Source of the DNA: Anagrus nilaparvatae
Lineage: Eukaryota; Arthropoda; Insecta; Hymenoptera; Mymaridae
Assembly: GCA_022575985.1 (NCBI GenBank)
Contig: JAKSXM010000077.1
Coordinates: forward strand, 124,001 to 188,000
Length of the DNA: 64,000 bases
Direction of reading: 5' to 3'
In this document: positions 48,370-62,358 of the stretch, one piece after another
How the letters are laid out: each line of letters opens with the position of its first letter
Numbering within the stretch: position 1 is the stretch's first letter
Program-made: the position numbers and the translations under genes
Notes under the pieces: generated by a model
The model's database searches: none
The model's input: only the letters and a program-made list of their open reading frames with translations
What the model was told of the DNA's origin: nothing

Positions 48370-49890
48370 TGACTTTTGCAATAAAAGATTTTATTTTGAA
48401 ATTTTTATTTTTTCATGTTTAAGACAAACGAATGAAATTTTATAAAATTTTTTAATTCTTAAATTTTTTAATTTTTTAATTTTTTAATTTTTTAATTTTT
48501 TACAATCCATATAACTTTTGCAATAAAATATTTTTTTTGAAAATTTTTATTATTTCGAGTTTAAAACACACAAATGAAATTTTATAAAATTAATAAAATT
48601 TTGGACAATCCATATGAGTTTTGCAATAAAATATTTTTATAAGAAATTTATTTATTTCGGTTTTAAAACACAAATGAAATTTTAGGAAATTTATAAAGTT
48701 TAGGACAAACAATATGACTTTTGCAATAAAATATTTTTTAAATAAATTTCTATATTTCGTGATCAAAACACAGAAATGAAATATTATGAAATTTATAAAG
48801 TTTCGGACAATCAGTATGACTTTTGCAATAAAATATTTTTTTAATAAATTTATTTATTTCGTGTTTAAAACACAGAAATGAAATATTATGAAATTTATAA
48901 AGTTTTGGACAATCAATATGACTTTTGCAATAAAATATTTTTATTGCAAATTTCTTTATTTCGGTTTTAAAACTCACAAATGAAATTTTACGAAATTTAT
49001 AAAGTTTAGGACAAACAATATGACTTTTGCAATAAAATATTTTTTTAATAAATTTCTATATTTCGTGTTTAAAACACAGAAATGAAATATTATGAAATTT
49101 ATAAAGTTTCGGACAATCAGTATGACTTTTGCAATAAAATATTATTTTAATAAATTTATTTATTTCGTGTTTAAAACACAGAAATGAAATATTATGAAAT
49201 TTATAAAATTTTGGACAATCAATATGACTTTTGCAATAAAATATTTTTTTAAGAAATTTATTTATTTCGTATTTAAAACACACTAATGAAATTTTATAAA
49301 ATTTATAAAATTTTGGACAATCCATATGACTTTTGCAATAAATTATTTTTATTGAAAATTTCTTTATTTCGGTTTTAAATTGAAATTTTAGGAAATTTAT
49401 AAAGTTTTGGACAATCCATATGACTTTTGCAATAAAATATTTTTATAAGAAATTTCTTTATTTCGGTTTTAAAACACACAAATGAAATTTTATAAAATTT
49501 ATAAATTTTCGGACAATCAATATAACTTTTGCAATAAAATATTTTTTAAAGAAATTTATTTATTTCGTGTTTAAAACACAGAAATGAAATATTATGAAAT
49601 TTATAAAATTTTGGACAATCAATATGACTTTTGCAATAAAATATTTACATTTAAAATTTCTTTATTTCGATTTTAAAAAACAAAAATGAAATTTTATAAA
49701 ATTTATAAATTTTCGGACAATCAATATGACTTTTGCAATAAAATATTTTTTAAAGAAATTTATTTATTTCGTGTTTAAAACACACTAATGAAATTTTATA
49801 AAATTTATAAATTTTCGGACAATCCATATGACTTTTGCTATAAAATATTTTTATTGAAAATTTCTTTATTTAGGTTTTAAAATTAGAACA
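48370..49890. repeat. 102-bp satellite, about 14 copies
   Basis: GGACAATC(C/A)ATATGAC...GCAATAAAATATTT units start at 48603, 48703, 48805, 48907, 49009, 49111, 49213, 49315, 49409, 49511, 49613, 49715 and 49817. Nearly all are spaced exactly 102 bp. Because 102 is a multiple of 3, long repetitive minus-strand ORFs appear; they are artefacts. Confidence 0.93.
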
Positions 49891-50269
49891 TTTATATAAG
49901 ACATTAGACTTTTATAAAAAAATATTAGATTGCTAGAATATAGATTATTTTATAATCTACAATGAATAGAAATATCAAAAAATAACTATTATGTTGTTAT
50001 TTCCACACAACCCTGAAGGTAAACAACTAGTGCATTTTTTTTTAAGTGGTGTCCCCAGTAGGTCTATTCCACTAAAAATTTTAACAATAACATGTAAATA
50101 AATATTAGAATAGCATTCATTCATTCAAATTTTTTAAAAATAATAATTATTCTTCATTTATAACGAATTATTTAATACAACAAATTATAAATACATATTA
50201 GTTATTTTATTTTTATTAGAAATTATTAAATTATTTTTTTTTAGTTTTAATAAAGACAAATTTAATAGA
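49891..50269. other. AT-rich spacer, nothing recognised
   Basis: No ORF, tandem repeat or element boundary. Confidence 0.4.
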
Positions 50270-52494
50270 TCCTATATATATTAAAATGAAATAATTTAAA
50301 AAATTTAATATTTTTGATTTTCTTACAAGTCAATTTCTAAAATTTTGATTATCATTGCATAAAAATATATTAAATCAAAACATTTCTATAAAAGAGGTCA
50401 ATATTTGAAAACATTTAAGTGGGGTATATTTTACTAAATTCAATACTAATTATTCAATGCTATTATTGCATAAAAACAATTGAAATTACAAAATTTCTAT
50501 AAAAAAGGACAGTATTCGAGAACATTTAAATGGGGAATATTCTGCTAAATTCAATACTAATATTTCAATGCTATCATTGCATAAAAATATATTAAATAAA
50601 AAAATTTCTATAAAAGAGGTCAATATTTGAAAACAATATATTTCAAGGTCAATATTTAAAAACATTTAAGCATGGTATATTTTGATAAATTCAGTACTAA
50701 TAATTCAATGCTGTCATTGCATAAAAAGCATTAAAATTACAACATTTCTATAAAACAGGACAGTATTTGAAAACATTTAAGTGGGACACATTCTGCTAAT
50801 TTGAATACTAATTATTCAATGCTATTATTGCATAAAAACAATTGAAATTACAACATTTCTATAAAAAGGACAATATTCGAAAACATTTAAGTGGTGTTTA
50901 TTTTGCTAAATTCAATACTAATATTTCAATGCTATCATTGCTTAAAAACATTGAAATACAGCTTTTCTATAAAACAGGGAAAAAAAATTTAAAGTGGGTT
51001 ATATTTTGCTAAATTCAATACTAATATTTCAATGCTATCATTGCATAAAAATATATTAAATAAAAAAATTTCTATAAAAGAGGTCAATATTTGAAAACAT
51101 TTAAGTGGGGTATATTTTACTGAATTCAATACTAATAATTCAATGTTATTATTGCATAAAAACACTTGAAATTACAATATTTTTATAAAAAAGGATAGTA
51201 TTCGAGAACATTTAAGTGGGGAATATTCTGCTAAATTCAATGCTAATATTTCAATGCTATGATTGCATAAAAATAATTGAAATTACAACTTTTCTATAAA
51301 ACAGGAAAGTATTCGAGAACATTTAAGTGGGGTATATTTTACTGAATTCAATTCTAATAATTCAATGCTATTATTGCATAAAAACACTTGAAATTACAAC
51401 ATTTTTATAAAAAAGGATAGTATTCGAGAACATTTAAGTGGGGAATATTCTGCTAAATTCAATGCTAATATTTCAATGCTATTACTGCATAAAAACAATT
51501 TAAATTACAACATTTTTATAAAACAGGTCAGTATTCGAGAACATTTAAGAGGGGAATAATCTGCTAATTTCAATACTAATATTTCAATGCTATTATTGCA
51601 TAAAAATAATTGAAATTAAAACATTTCATGTCTAAAACATGAAAATATTTCAAATATTTCAATCTATATTGTCGGGTGTTTTATATATGAAAAAATTCGA
51701 AAAATTTCATGGAATAAGAAATTGGATATCGGCTGTCTTAAACATGAAAAACCCTAAAATTCAAAAAATTTGACTTTAAGTCTTTTTTTGCTATTTCTCT
51801 TGAATGAATGCATTAAATAAAAAACAAAAAAAAGTGGTTTTAGAAAAGTGCTTAATAAATACAAAGCAATTTGGTTTTTACATTTTGATACAAACCATTT
51901 TAAGTTATCAAGTGGCAAAAATGACAACTTTTTGAGTTCTTAAATTTAAACTTCTTAGCTTAGGTTCACTCTGAACCGAGAGCTCAAATTAAAAAAAACA
52001 AACGGACATTGATAGAATTTTTTCGAAGGATTAATCTGAACTTAAGTTCGTCTCAAAAGACCTCTTAGATCTTGAGAAAAATCAGTTTTAGTGAAAAAAA
52101 AATGAAATTTTTTTATGTTTTCGACCACTAACTTCTGAGTTTGATATCTCAAAATCTTTTGAATATTTTTTAAAAATTAAAAAAACGGCGGGGATATTTC
52201 TTTAAAAATTAATTTAAAACAACTTTCATGTATTTTTGTCCATACAGCTCTTCATAAATTAGTGATAAATAATATTAAAAATAATCAATTTTTTCGATTA
52301 TTTCATTTTAATATATATAGGATAGGATTTTATGATTAAAATATTTTTTTAAACAATTTTTAAATGAAAAACAAAAATTATTTTAATTTCGCGCAGCAAT
52401 ATTTTTTATTTTTAGACATCAACGGATAGTGTGATAGTTAAATGTTCAAAATTACTGTCACATTCTGCCGAGCGTAGCGAGGCCAATCAGCTAG
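50270..52494 (+). mobile_element. Non-autonomous Helitron carrying satellite cargo (2.2 kb)
   Basis: The 5' end is TCCTATATATATTAAAATG preceded by A. The 3' end is a GC-rich hairpin (CCGAGCGTAGCGAGG) followed 7 bases later by CTAG and then T. This is the A|TC...CTRR|T signature of Helitrons. Inside are ~110-bp monomers of the satellite family seen at 31260-41470 (50300-51640), the ~620-bp block (51650-52322), and an inverted copy of the 5' terminus ending at 52322. No Rep/helicase ORF. Confidence 0.8.
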
Positions 52495-52559
52495 TTTCTA
52501 TTAATCACAAAATAATAAATTATTTAATTCTATAAATTTTTTGATTCTTAAAAAAATGC

Positions 52560-55030
<2,471 letters not shown>

Positions 55031-55560
55031 TTTCTAACTAGTTTTTATATTTTTTGTGTTAATATGAAATCTTTTTTTAATCGAAAATAGTCCAGTTGCA
55101 ACAATAAAAGTTTTAGGTTACTTTTTGCAGGTATTCAAAATTATTATTAGTTGTTTACGTTTTGAGGGTCACTAAACACAAGTATGATATCAGTTTTTAC
55201 CTCAGATGACAGAGTTTTGTAATTTTGACTTAAATAGATTTGACTTAAATAGTTTTTATCGTAATTTTGACTCAAATACAAAGATTGTATGATTCCGGTT
55301 ATTATTTTGAAAAATTTTTTAATATTTTGTTATTTATTTTAAATGTGAATATACTTAAAAATATAAATTTTCTAATTAATTAATTTTCTAACTATATATT
55401 TTTATTAGAAATTTTTTACTTAAAAATTATTTTTAATTTAGATATATTTTTTATTAATATGTATTATGAATTATTAATTATTAAAATTAAAAAATATAAT
55501 TATGACTCCCGTGTACATAAATGTTATTTTTATTCATTCCAAAATTATTGACCAACTAGT
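55031..55560. other. AT-rich spacer inside the 8.3-kb region
   Basis: No gene or repeat recognised. Confidence 0.4.
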
Positions 55561-55708
55561 GTAAAAAAATCGAATATTTTTGACCAATTCATGAAATGGT
55601 CAAAATTTTGACCAATTCATGAATTGGGCAAGTGGGTTGACTATTTCATGAATTGGTCAAAAAGTTGACCATTTCATGAATTGGTCAATTACACGTTTGG
55701 GGTGTAAC

Positions 55709-56088
55709 ATATATATATGCCGATAGAGAATTTTTTTAGTTTGATAATCACGCCTAGATGACAGTAGCTAGAAAGGCGCGGTTTGCGGCAAAAAACGCGG
55801 AAAATTTGCAGGAGTGTCATGGGCTATACAGGATTTGGATTAATGCGAAAGAGAATTTTTGTCGCCAAAAAAACGTTTTTTCAAAAAATAAATCATTTTT
55901 GATGTTTACGTAAATTTTCAAAAAAATCGTAATTAACTTAAAAACTTGGAATTTTTTTGTAATCAGAAAATTTTTTTTATGATTAAGAATTGTTTTTTAC
56001 GTGTCCATCTAAATTTTCAAGCAAATAGGTTAGATGTTTCCAGAGTTACATATATTTTTTAGCATAAAATTTGGATTTCAAATTTACA
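55709..56088. other. Non-coding spacer
   Basis: No gene or repeat recognised. Confidence 0.4.
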
Positions 56089-56822
56089 TCCTATATATAT
56101 AAATCTTTACTTATGTATGTTTGTATGTCGGAACGTGATAAACGAGAACACAATAAAAGCTACAGAAATTGAGTTTACGGAAAAAGACGGCAAAAATTAC
56201 GGGTCAAAACATAGGCTAGGTTTTATTTCGATTGATTACGGCAAAAAAATTTTATTTTGAAAAAACTGGATTTCCAAAAAAAAAATTTTTAACAAATTTA
56301 AAAAAAAAACCAAAAAAACTGAAAACCGAGGCAAAATTTTTTTATCAAAAAGAATTTCATTCGATTCAGGTATATTTTTTACGTAATTTTCAAGATAATC
56401 GGTTCGATCTTTCAAAAGTTACAATAGTTTTTCGATAATTATAAAAGTTTAGGACTTATATTATTTCTAATTTTTATCAGCTACTGATGTAGTAACTGAA
56501 TATAGTAACTAAAAAAAGCTTGAACAGCTATTATCATACAGAACCCTAGAATTCGAGGGAAACAACGACTACTTGTGGATCCTATGGAAGGGTAGCTAAG
56601 CTTTGTATTGCTGATCACTAATTATCTGTCTGGGTTCATAAGCCCGTAATTTTTATGATTCAGTAAATTTTAGATAATACTTCGGGTAAAAAAAGGTAAT
56701 TTTAGAAAATATTGAGTAACCTAAAACAATATATTATTGGAAAAATAAAGCAGCAGGGGTCAAGGGGGGCGCAGCCCCCATGGTGGCTGCCGGGGCGAGC
56801 GAAGCGAGCCGGATGCAGCTAG
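56089..56822 (+). mobile_element. Short non-autonomous Helitron (734 bp)
   Basis: The 5' end is TCCTATATATATAAATC preceded by A. The 3' end is a GC-rich segment with the hairpin GGCGAGCGAAGCGAGCC, then GGATGCAGCTAG followed by T. An upstream palindrome GGGGGCGCAGCCCCC gives a local GC island. No Rep/helicase ORF, so it depends on an autonomous partner. Confidence 0.8.
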
Positions 56823-56826
56823 TATA

Positions 56827-56899
56827 AATATATATTAGATTTTGATTCCATGTACTAAATTCATAAGAATATAAAAATCATTAAGAAATAAAATTTCTT
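56827..56899 (+). repeat. Left member of a ~70-bp inverted pair flanking LINE-B
   Basis: Near-perfect reverse complement of 62358-62430 (core TTTTGATTCCATGTACTAAA). It lies immediately outside a MITE. Confidence 0.85.
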
Positions 56900-56901
56900 A
56901 C

Positions 56902-57113
56902 TTCCTACATAGTACATAAATGGTATTTCACTCGAATACATTGAGCGAGATCATCAGTAAGAAACTCAATGTATTCCTCTTATATACCAAAACTCAGCTT
57001 GAGTTGTCTTTGATTTCTTATATACTCTCCCAAATTCATTTCCCTTGCGAGAAAGTATACTTGAAATCAATTTATAACATGGACCACTGTACCATTTATG
57101 TACTATGTAGGAA
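56902..57113. mobile_element. 212-bp MITE with perfect 24-bp terminal inverted repeats
   Basis: TTCCTACATAGTACATAAAT begins the left repeat (56902-56925) and its exact complement ends the element (57090-57113). The interior is non-coding. The superfamily is not identified. Confidence 0.8.
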
Positions 57114-57239
57114 ATTGTATAGGGTCGTTGGAATATGTAGGGTCGTTGCGCACGCATGTAAGTATAAAGAGGCTATTTTTTACTCTCTACAATTACCTGC
57201 GAATAGCTCACTAAATCTTTTTTGTTTTTTGTGAGTTCC

Positions 57240-57464
57240 TATCTTACCATCAGTGGTTTCTTACACTAGAGGTAACACATTTACTCGGAAGTTCAAACTT
57301 CTCTCACTAGATAGCAGTTAACTGCTACTTCTTTATACTTTTTCTTTATACTTCTTTCAAATTTCATTGAGTAAACTTGTAACTCTTAGAATATTTAAAT
57401 TCTTCTCAAATAGATTATCAACAACAAAAATTTATAAAAATTTTTTTTTCTTCAATTCCATAAA
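57240..57464 (+). promoter_or_regulatory. LINE-B 5' untranslated region (start approximate)
   Basis: A pyrimidine-rich leader with an ATCAGT motif near 57250, which resembles an arthropod initiator as used by internal LINE promoters. The exact 5' end is not marked by a visible target duplication. Confidence 0.4.
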
Positions 57465-58622
57465 ATGAATTCTTTATTCTGTGCTAAATGTAATACTGAA
57501 TTACTTCAGCCCTTTTCTTGCAAAATTTGCAATAATAATTTTCATGAAACTTGTGATCTCATTATTTTAAAATCACCGGATAATGTAATTTTCCATATTT
57601 GTGGTGCTTGTTCTCAACTAGACCATGTTAGGAAACAATTTTCCATTCAACCTAGTAGAGAGAGATCAAACTCATCATCCAGCACAAGTTCAAATAAACG
57701 TAGGAAAGCCGACCTGGAGACTCTCTATCAGCAATCCATTGCTGAAAATTCATCCAAAAACTCTGTTCCAACTACTACTTCTGCTCCATCTTCTAAACCG
57801 ACTTTTTTTTTCTCTGGTTCAAATCAAAACTATTCTAGTTCTTCTCTGCCTGTCTCTATGGCTACAACTTCTAGTTTATACAATCCACAGCCACTAATAA
57901 CCATCAATCCAGAGACAGCTTCACTACAGGAAATAAATGAGGCCTTTTACAAAAACTTTGAGCTTCTTAGAGAGGATTTTAACCAGCTCAACAATGTGTG
58001 CAAAATTCAACATCAATTCATCATGAACTGCTCCACAACTATTAGTGGTCACGCTAACATCCTAAAAGCACACGAAGGTCAACTTGAGGACTTCAATCTT
58101 CGTCTCAGATCCTTTGAGATCGATCATTCAAGTAACCTCATGATTTCTGGGATGGAAAATATAGATAATCCTAATGTCGATTTAAAATGTATGGTTGTGA
58201 TGCTTGCAAACTTTCTAAATTTAAATATAACCAAATCTGATATCAGGAAAGCTAGGGTGGTCAAAAACCCCAATAATTCTTCAATTGTACAAGTTACTTT
58301 CTACTCTAAGGCCCACTGTCTACAACTTCTAGATTTAAAAAGATCTCATGGTAGAATCTCAAATAGTGATGTCTTTAACTACTCAATATCAAGTAACCAG
58401 ATCTATATTAATGAATACCTGCCTCAGGAAGTACACAAACTCCTAACTTCAGCTAGAAACTTGAAAAAATCCATGGGACTATTTAAAACCTGGCATAAGA
58501 GTGGTCAAATCTTCATCCAAGTTACGCCTAATGAAAGAGCCATCACCATAAACAGTGACAAAGATCTCCAGGACTTATCAAAATATCTTTCTACGCACTC
58601 CATTCCAGCACCAGCAATATAA
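57465..58622 (+). CDS. LINE-B ORF1: PHD-like zinc finger and nucleic-acid-binding domain
   Basis: A 385-residue ORF1 protein. The N-terminal Cys/His series (CAKC, CKIC, FHETC, HICGAC) is a PHD-type finger, as found in ORF1 of several CR1-group LINEs. A Ser-rich linker, a helical stretch (~150-215) and a C-terminal region (SDIRKARVV, VQVTFYSKAHCLQLL, INEYLP) follow. The last resembles the RRM/baculovirus FP-type domain of ORF1 proteins. ORF1p coats LINE RNA. It ends at TAA (58620); the same frame continues with the Pro-rich segment at 58680, so the TAA may be a nonsense mutation. Confidence 0.8.
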   Translation: MNSLFCAKCNTELLQPFSCKICNNNFHETCDLIILKSPDNVIFHICGACSQLDHVRKQFSIQPSRERSNSSSSTSSNKRRKADLETLYQQSIAENSSKNSVPTTTSAPSSKPTFFFSGSNQNYSSSSLPVSMATTSSLYNPQPLITINPETASLQEINEAFYKNFELLREDFNQLNNVCKIQHQFIMNCSTTISGHANILKAHEGQLEDFNLRLRSFEIDHSSNLMISGMENIDNPNVDLKCMVVMLANFLNLNITKSDIRKARVVKNPNNSSIVQVTFYSKAHCLQLLDLKRSHGRISNSDVFNYSISSNQIYINEYLPQEVHKLLTSARNLKKSMGLFKTWHKSGQIFIQVTPNERAITINSDKDLQDLSKYLSTHSIPAPAI

Positions 58623-59192
58623 ACTCAATCTCCAGGTCAACACTTAAATCAACACTTAAATTGGAGTCAGAACAATCAAATGCCTCAATTCAACTACGCT
58701 CAATTACCTCAAAGAACTCCATCATCCAGGGGACGTTTCCAAACCTCACAATCAGCTCAGCCACCTCCAAGAACTTCTCAAAATCAAGGTCAAACACGTT
58801 TAAATAATAATAATTTTATAAATAATAATAGACATTTTGTAAACTCCTCTCTCCCACCTCGTCCCAAAAATAAAAATTCCTCTATTCGCCCAGCAAATCC
58901 TCAATCACATCATTTTCAATTTAAACCTTCCTCTTTTCCTCCATCTCAATTTCAATTTCCCCCTCCTCCTGTAACATCAAATTTTCCGCCCCCACCTACT
59001 TCCCTCCAGCTCTCTCTCTCTCAACCTTCTACCTCAGTTATGCACCCCCCTCCTTTGTCCGCTCCTATTACTACTTCTCAAATCACACATCCTCCCTCCA
59101 CTTCCCCCACCACAAATTTTACTCAATCTCAGTTAAGCCAATTCGATACCTCTACACTCACTCAAAATCATGATTCACAAAATTCCCAATAG
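58623..59192 (+). CDS. LINE-B ORF1 C-terminal Pro/Ser/Gln-rich segment ending in UAG
   Basis: In frame with ORF1 after the TAA at 58620. Low complexity: rich in Pro, Ser, Gln and Asn, and likely disordered. It ends with CAA-TAG-CAA-CTA at 59187-59198. The frame is then open straight into ORF2. No known function; possibly the tail of ORF1p, or a separate small ORF from the ATG at 58680. Confidence 0.6.
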   Translation, partial: TQSPGQHLNQHLNWSQNNQMPQFNYAQLPQRTPSSRGRFQTSQSAQPPPRTSQNQGQTRLNNNNFINNNRHFVNSSLPPRPKNKNSSIRPANPQSHHFQFKPSSFPPSQFQFPPPPVTSNFPPPPTSLQLSLSQPSTSVMHPPPLSAPITTSQITHPPSTSPTTNFTQSQLSQFDTSTLTQNHDSQNSQ

Positions 59193-61901
59193 CAACTAAA
59201 CTGTACAGCAACAAATAAAAACTCAAATTTCTCTTATACCGCTTCTTCAAATTCTTTTCGCTCCCATAAACCTCATAAACTAACTCCTAACTCCTTTTCT
59301 GTATGCCATTTTAACGCCAGTTCTCTGTGCAAACCAAATCGTTTAGATTTTTGTAGATCTTATTTTTCCTCCGCAAAACACCATGTTATAGCAGTCTCTG
59401 AAACCTGGTTCAACTCCGCTTTCACTGACAAAATGGCTCATATTCTTGGATACTCGCTAATCCGAAATGATAGACAAGGTCGTAGCTCAGGCGGTATTGC
59501 CCTATATATACGAGAAAATCTAAAATATAGAATTCTCAAAATGAGCCAGGAAACGGGCGAACTCAAACTTCCCGAATACCTAATCTGTGAAATTACCTTT
59601 GCCAACACCCTTATCATGGTTGCTGTTACTTACAGGCCGCCTGACTCCCCTTTCCACAGAGGTATCAATTTCCTTGATGTTTTAGCTGATGCCGCCGAAA
59701 ATTACAGCAACAAAATAATTTTAGGTGACCTAAATACCAACATGTGTTACTTTAATCACAAATCAAATTTAATCTATGACTTCATATCAAAAAATAAATT
59801 ATACTTAGTACCTCATGGAGACACTCATATAGGCCCCACAAATGATTCAGCCATTGACCTTAGTATCATTGATGAAAATGATCGAATACTTTCATTTAGC
59901 AAATTACTTTTTATCAATAGTCACTATCTTACTCAGTTCTGTTTAGATATCTTTGTACCTAAAACCCCTCCTACCAAAATATTCTACAGAAATATTGATG
60001 GTATAAATCAAAACGAATTCACCCTAAGGTTACTTGAGTTCAATTGGTCCTTTGCATTCACTAATTTAGATATTGACCACATTTGGAACACCACAGCTTC
60101 CAATATAATCAAAGTTTTGGATTCTCTTGCACCTATAAAAGAATTCACTATTGACAAAAAGTCATCTCCCTGGCTCTCCCCCGAACTAAATGCAGAATCT
60201 GCCAAACTTGACAGGCTCTACAAAAGTTATAAAAACAATAGAATCCCTCAAAAATTAAATGCTTATAGGGATTTTAAAGAAAAATTACTTGAGAAAATCA
60301 CCACTGCCAAAAAGAACTACTACTCAGATAAACTTTCCACAAAAAACCCACCTGCTACCATTTGGAAAGACCTTGACCATCTTGGCCTAACTAACTCTCC
60401 TCCATCTCGGAAAAATTTCCTCTCGCCAGATTCAATAAACAGTTATTTTATCTCAACGCAAAATGCGTCAATTTCTAATAATATCACTCATTCTCCAACT
60501 GGCTCCCCATCTAGGCCCCCCTTCAAATTCAAAAACATTACCAGCGACGATCTCCAATGGGCTTTCAAACAATTTAGCACTAAATCTGTTGGCCCCGATG
60601 GGATATCTCTCAAAGTTCTAAAACTTTGCCTTCCGGTTCTTTCCAAAGTTTTCATATCTCTTTTCAACAAGTCCATAATCTTAAACAAAATCCCCTCAGC
60701 TTGGAAACACAGCAATATTCTCCCAGTAGCAAAAACCTCTAATCCCTCTTCTCCAGCAGACTACAGACCAATATCTCTTTTATGCATAATCTCTAAAATA
60801 CTAGAAAAAATCCTCCATAAACAAATTATCGAATACATCACGCACCACAATATTCTTGACTCTTTTCAGTCTGGTTTTCTCAAAAATCACAGTACAAACT
60901 ATTTACTCACAAAGCTAACTGATGATATCTGTAAAGGCTTTCACCAAGATCGCATCACTATACTACTTCTGTTAGATTTATCTAAAGCCTTTGATAGGGT
61001 TTCCCATACTATCCTTCTGGACAAGCTTTCTGCTATTGGTTTTTCTCCCCAAGTTGTTGGCTGGTTCACAGAATATCTATGTAACCGTACCCAGTCAGTT
61101 ATTTTGGAAAATAAGTCCTCTTCTACACTTAACATAGTCAGCGGGGTTCCCCAAGGGTCAGTCCTTGGTCCCTTACTGTTCTTAATTTACATAAATGACC
61201 TTGGCCGTAAAATCATTTACTCAAAGCGCCTAATGTTTGCTGACGATCTCCAAATTTACTTGCAAGTACCTTACAAAGATTTAAATTTGGGAATGTCCCT
61301 ACTCCAAAATGATCTTCATGAGATTAAAAATTGGTGTTCTACCAACAACTTCAAAATAAACATTGACAAGTCCAACTTCATGATCTTTAGCAAAAAATCA
61401 AGTACTTTCGACAGTAATACTTCCTTTCATTTTAGTGGTACTAGAATCCAGCTTACTAAAACCGTAAAGAACCTTGGTCTCATCATTGATCAGGAAATGA
61501 AATGGCGTTCTCAAGTCAACCACATAGTAAAATCGGCCAATAATGTCCTCTATAGGTTAAGACATTTCAAGCACTTAATCAACTCGAATCTCCGTAAGCA
61601 GCTTGTTACTGCTCTTGTTTTTCCCATCCTTGACTCTGGCGTCTTTCCCATGGGTAATTTGCTTGACCATCAATATAATCGCCTACAAAAATTATTAAAC
61701 GCCTTCGTCAGATATGTCTGTGATATTAGATACCCGTTTCGCACCTCCCCTGACAGAATAAAGCTTGGATGGCTAAACGTTAAACTCAGAGCAAAATACT
61801 TAAGTGCTGTCCACATTTATAACGTACTAAAAAATGGGATACCTGCATATCTCAAGGAAAAAAATCAAAATCTATATTCCTGCAAGAACCCTCCGCCCTA
61901 A
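59193..61901 (+). CDS. LINE-B ORF2: AP endonuclease and reverse transcriptase (Jockey/CR1 type)
   Basis: Open from the codon after TAG 59190 with no earlier stop; the first ATG at 59433 is inside the endonuclease. Endonuclease motifs: FNASSL, VSETWF, SSGGIALYI, TYRPP, GDLNTN. RT motifs: PADYRPISLL, LLDLSKAFDRV (catalytic Asp), GVPQGSVLGPLL, MFADDL, FKINIDKSNFM. It copies LINE RNA at nicked target DNA. The frame ends early at 61901; the expected C-terminus lies in another frame (61834-62091), so there is a frameshift near 61880. Start and length suggest ORF2 has no ATG of its own upstream of the endonuclease. Confidence 0.88.
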   Translation, partial: QLNCTATNKNSNFSYTASSNSFRSHKPHKLTPNSFSVCHFNASSLCKPNRLDFCRSYFSSAKHHVIAVSETWFNSAFTDKMAHILGYSLIRNDRQGRSSGGIALYIRENLKYRILKMSQETGELKLPEYLICEITFANTLIMVAVTYRPPDSPFHRGINFLDVLADAAENYSNKIILGDLNTNMCYFNHKSNLIYDFISKNKLYLVPHGDTHIGPTNDSAIDLSIIDENDRILSFSKLLFINSHYLTQFCLDIFVPKTPPTKIFYRNIDGINQNEFTLRLLEFNWSFAFTNLDIDHIWNTTASNIIKVLDSLAPIKEFTIDKKSSPWLSPELNAESAKLDRLYKSYKNNRIPQKLNAYRDFKEKLLEKITTAKKNYYSDKLSTKNPPATIWKDLDHLGLTNSPPSRKNFLSPDSINSYFISTQNASISNNITHSPTGSPSRPPFKFKNITSDDLQWAFKQFSTKSVGPDGISLKVLKLCLPVLSKVFISLFNKSIILNKIPSAWKHSNILPVAKTSNPSSPADYRPISLLCIISKILEKILHKQIIEYITHHNILDSFQSGFLKNHSTNYLLTKLTDDICKGFHQDRITILLLLDLSKAFDRVSHTILLDKLSAIGFSPQVVGWFTEYLCNRTQSVILENKSSSTLNIVSGVPQGSVLGPLLFLIYINDLGRKIIYSKRLMFADDLQIYLQVPYKDLNLGMSLLQNDLHEIKNWCSTNNFKINIDKSNFMIFSKKSSTFDSNTSFHFSGTRIQLTKTVKNLGLIIDQEMKWRSQVNHIVKSANNVLYRLRHFKHLINSNLRKQLVTALVFPILDSGVFPMGNLLDHQYNRLQKLLNAFVRYVCDIRYPFRTSPDRIKLGWLNVKLRAKYLSAVHIYNVLKNGIPAYLKEKNQNLYSCKNPPP

Positions 61902-62091
61902 AAATCGTCCTCACCTAGTAGTTGATACATCCACTAACCCTATTTACAATAATTCCTCACTCGTATTCATGATCTCTTTCTGGAACTCTCTTCCCGAAGA
62001 AATCCGTCTGTCAAGCTCAGTGGAAGTTTTCAAATCTAGTCTTTACCAACATCTCCTTGAGATTGACAGACGTGAATCTAACCTCCCCTAA
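61834..62091 (+). pseudogene. LINE-B ORF2 C-terminus in a shifted frame
   Basis: This frame carries the usual C-terminal segment of Jockey/CR1-type ORF2 (FWNSLPEEIRLSSSVEVFK), like FWNKIPPCIRDLPS in LINE-A. It overlaps the end of 59193-61901 in a different frame, marking an indel. Confidence 0.8.
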
Positions 62092-62320
62092 CTCACATTT
62101 ACTCCTACATTCCATACACTTTAAATCTAATAAGCCTCTTTTCCCCTCTACCCCTATTTTCTAGTTTATAATTATTATCATATTGTATTATTATATTATT
62201 TTTTATATATTGTAAATATTTTATTATACCAAATTTAATTAGCGTGTAGCAACAAATTTTTATCTATTTAATTAATGTACTTCAATATTTTTTGTACAAT
62301 CTTGTACGATAATCTTATTA

Positions 62321-62357
<37 letters not shown>
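62092..62357 (+). mobile_element. LINE-B 3' UTR and poly(A) tail
   Basis: A short AT-rich 3' UTR with ATTAATAAAAAA just before a run of ~34 A (62322-62356). The poly(A) tail differs from the AAT-repeat tail of LINE-A. Confidence 0.85.

Positions 62358-62358
<1 letters not shown>

Noticed and set aside
48750..49325. Cys/His-containing repeated ORFs on the minus strand
   Set aside because: Direct result of the 102-bp satellite period. The apparent CKSH...CPK pattern is not a zinc-finger array.
56920..57234. 104-codon ORF upstream of LINE-B
   Set aside because: Spans the 212-bp MITE and LINE leader. No domain; chance reading frame.
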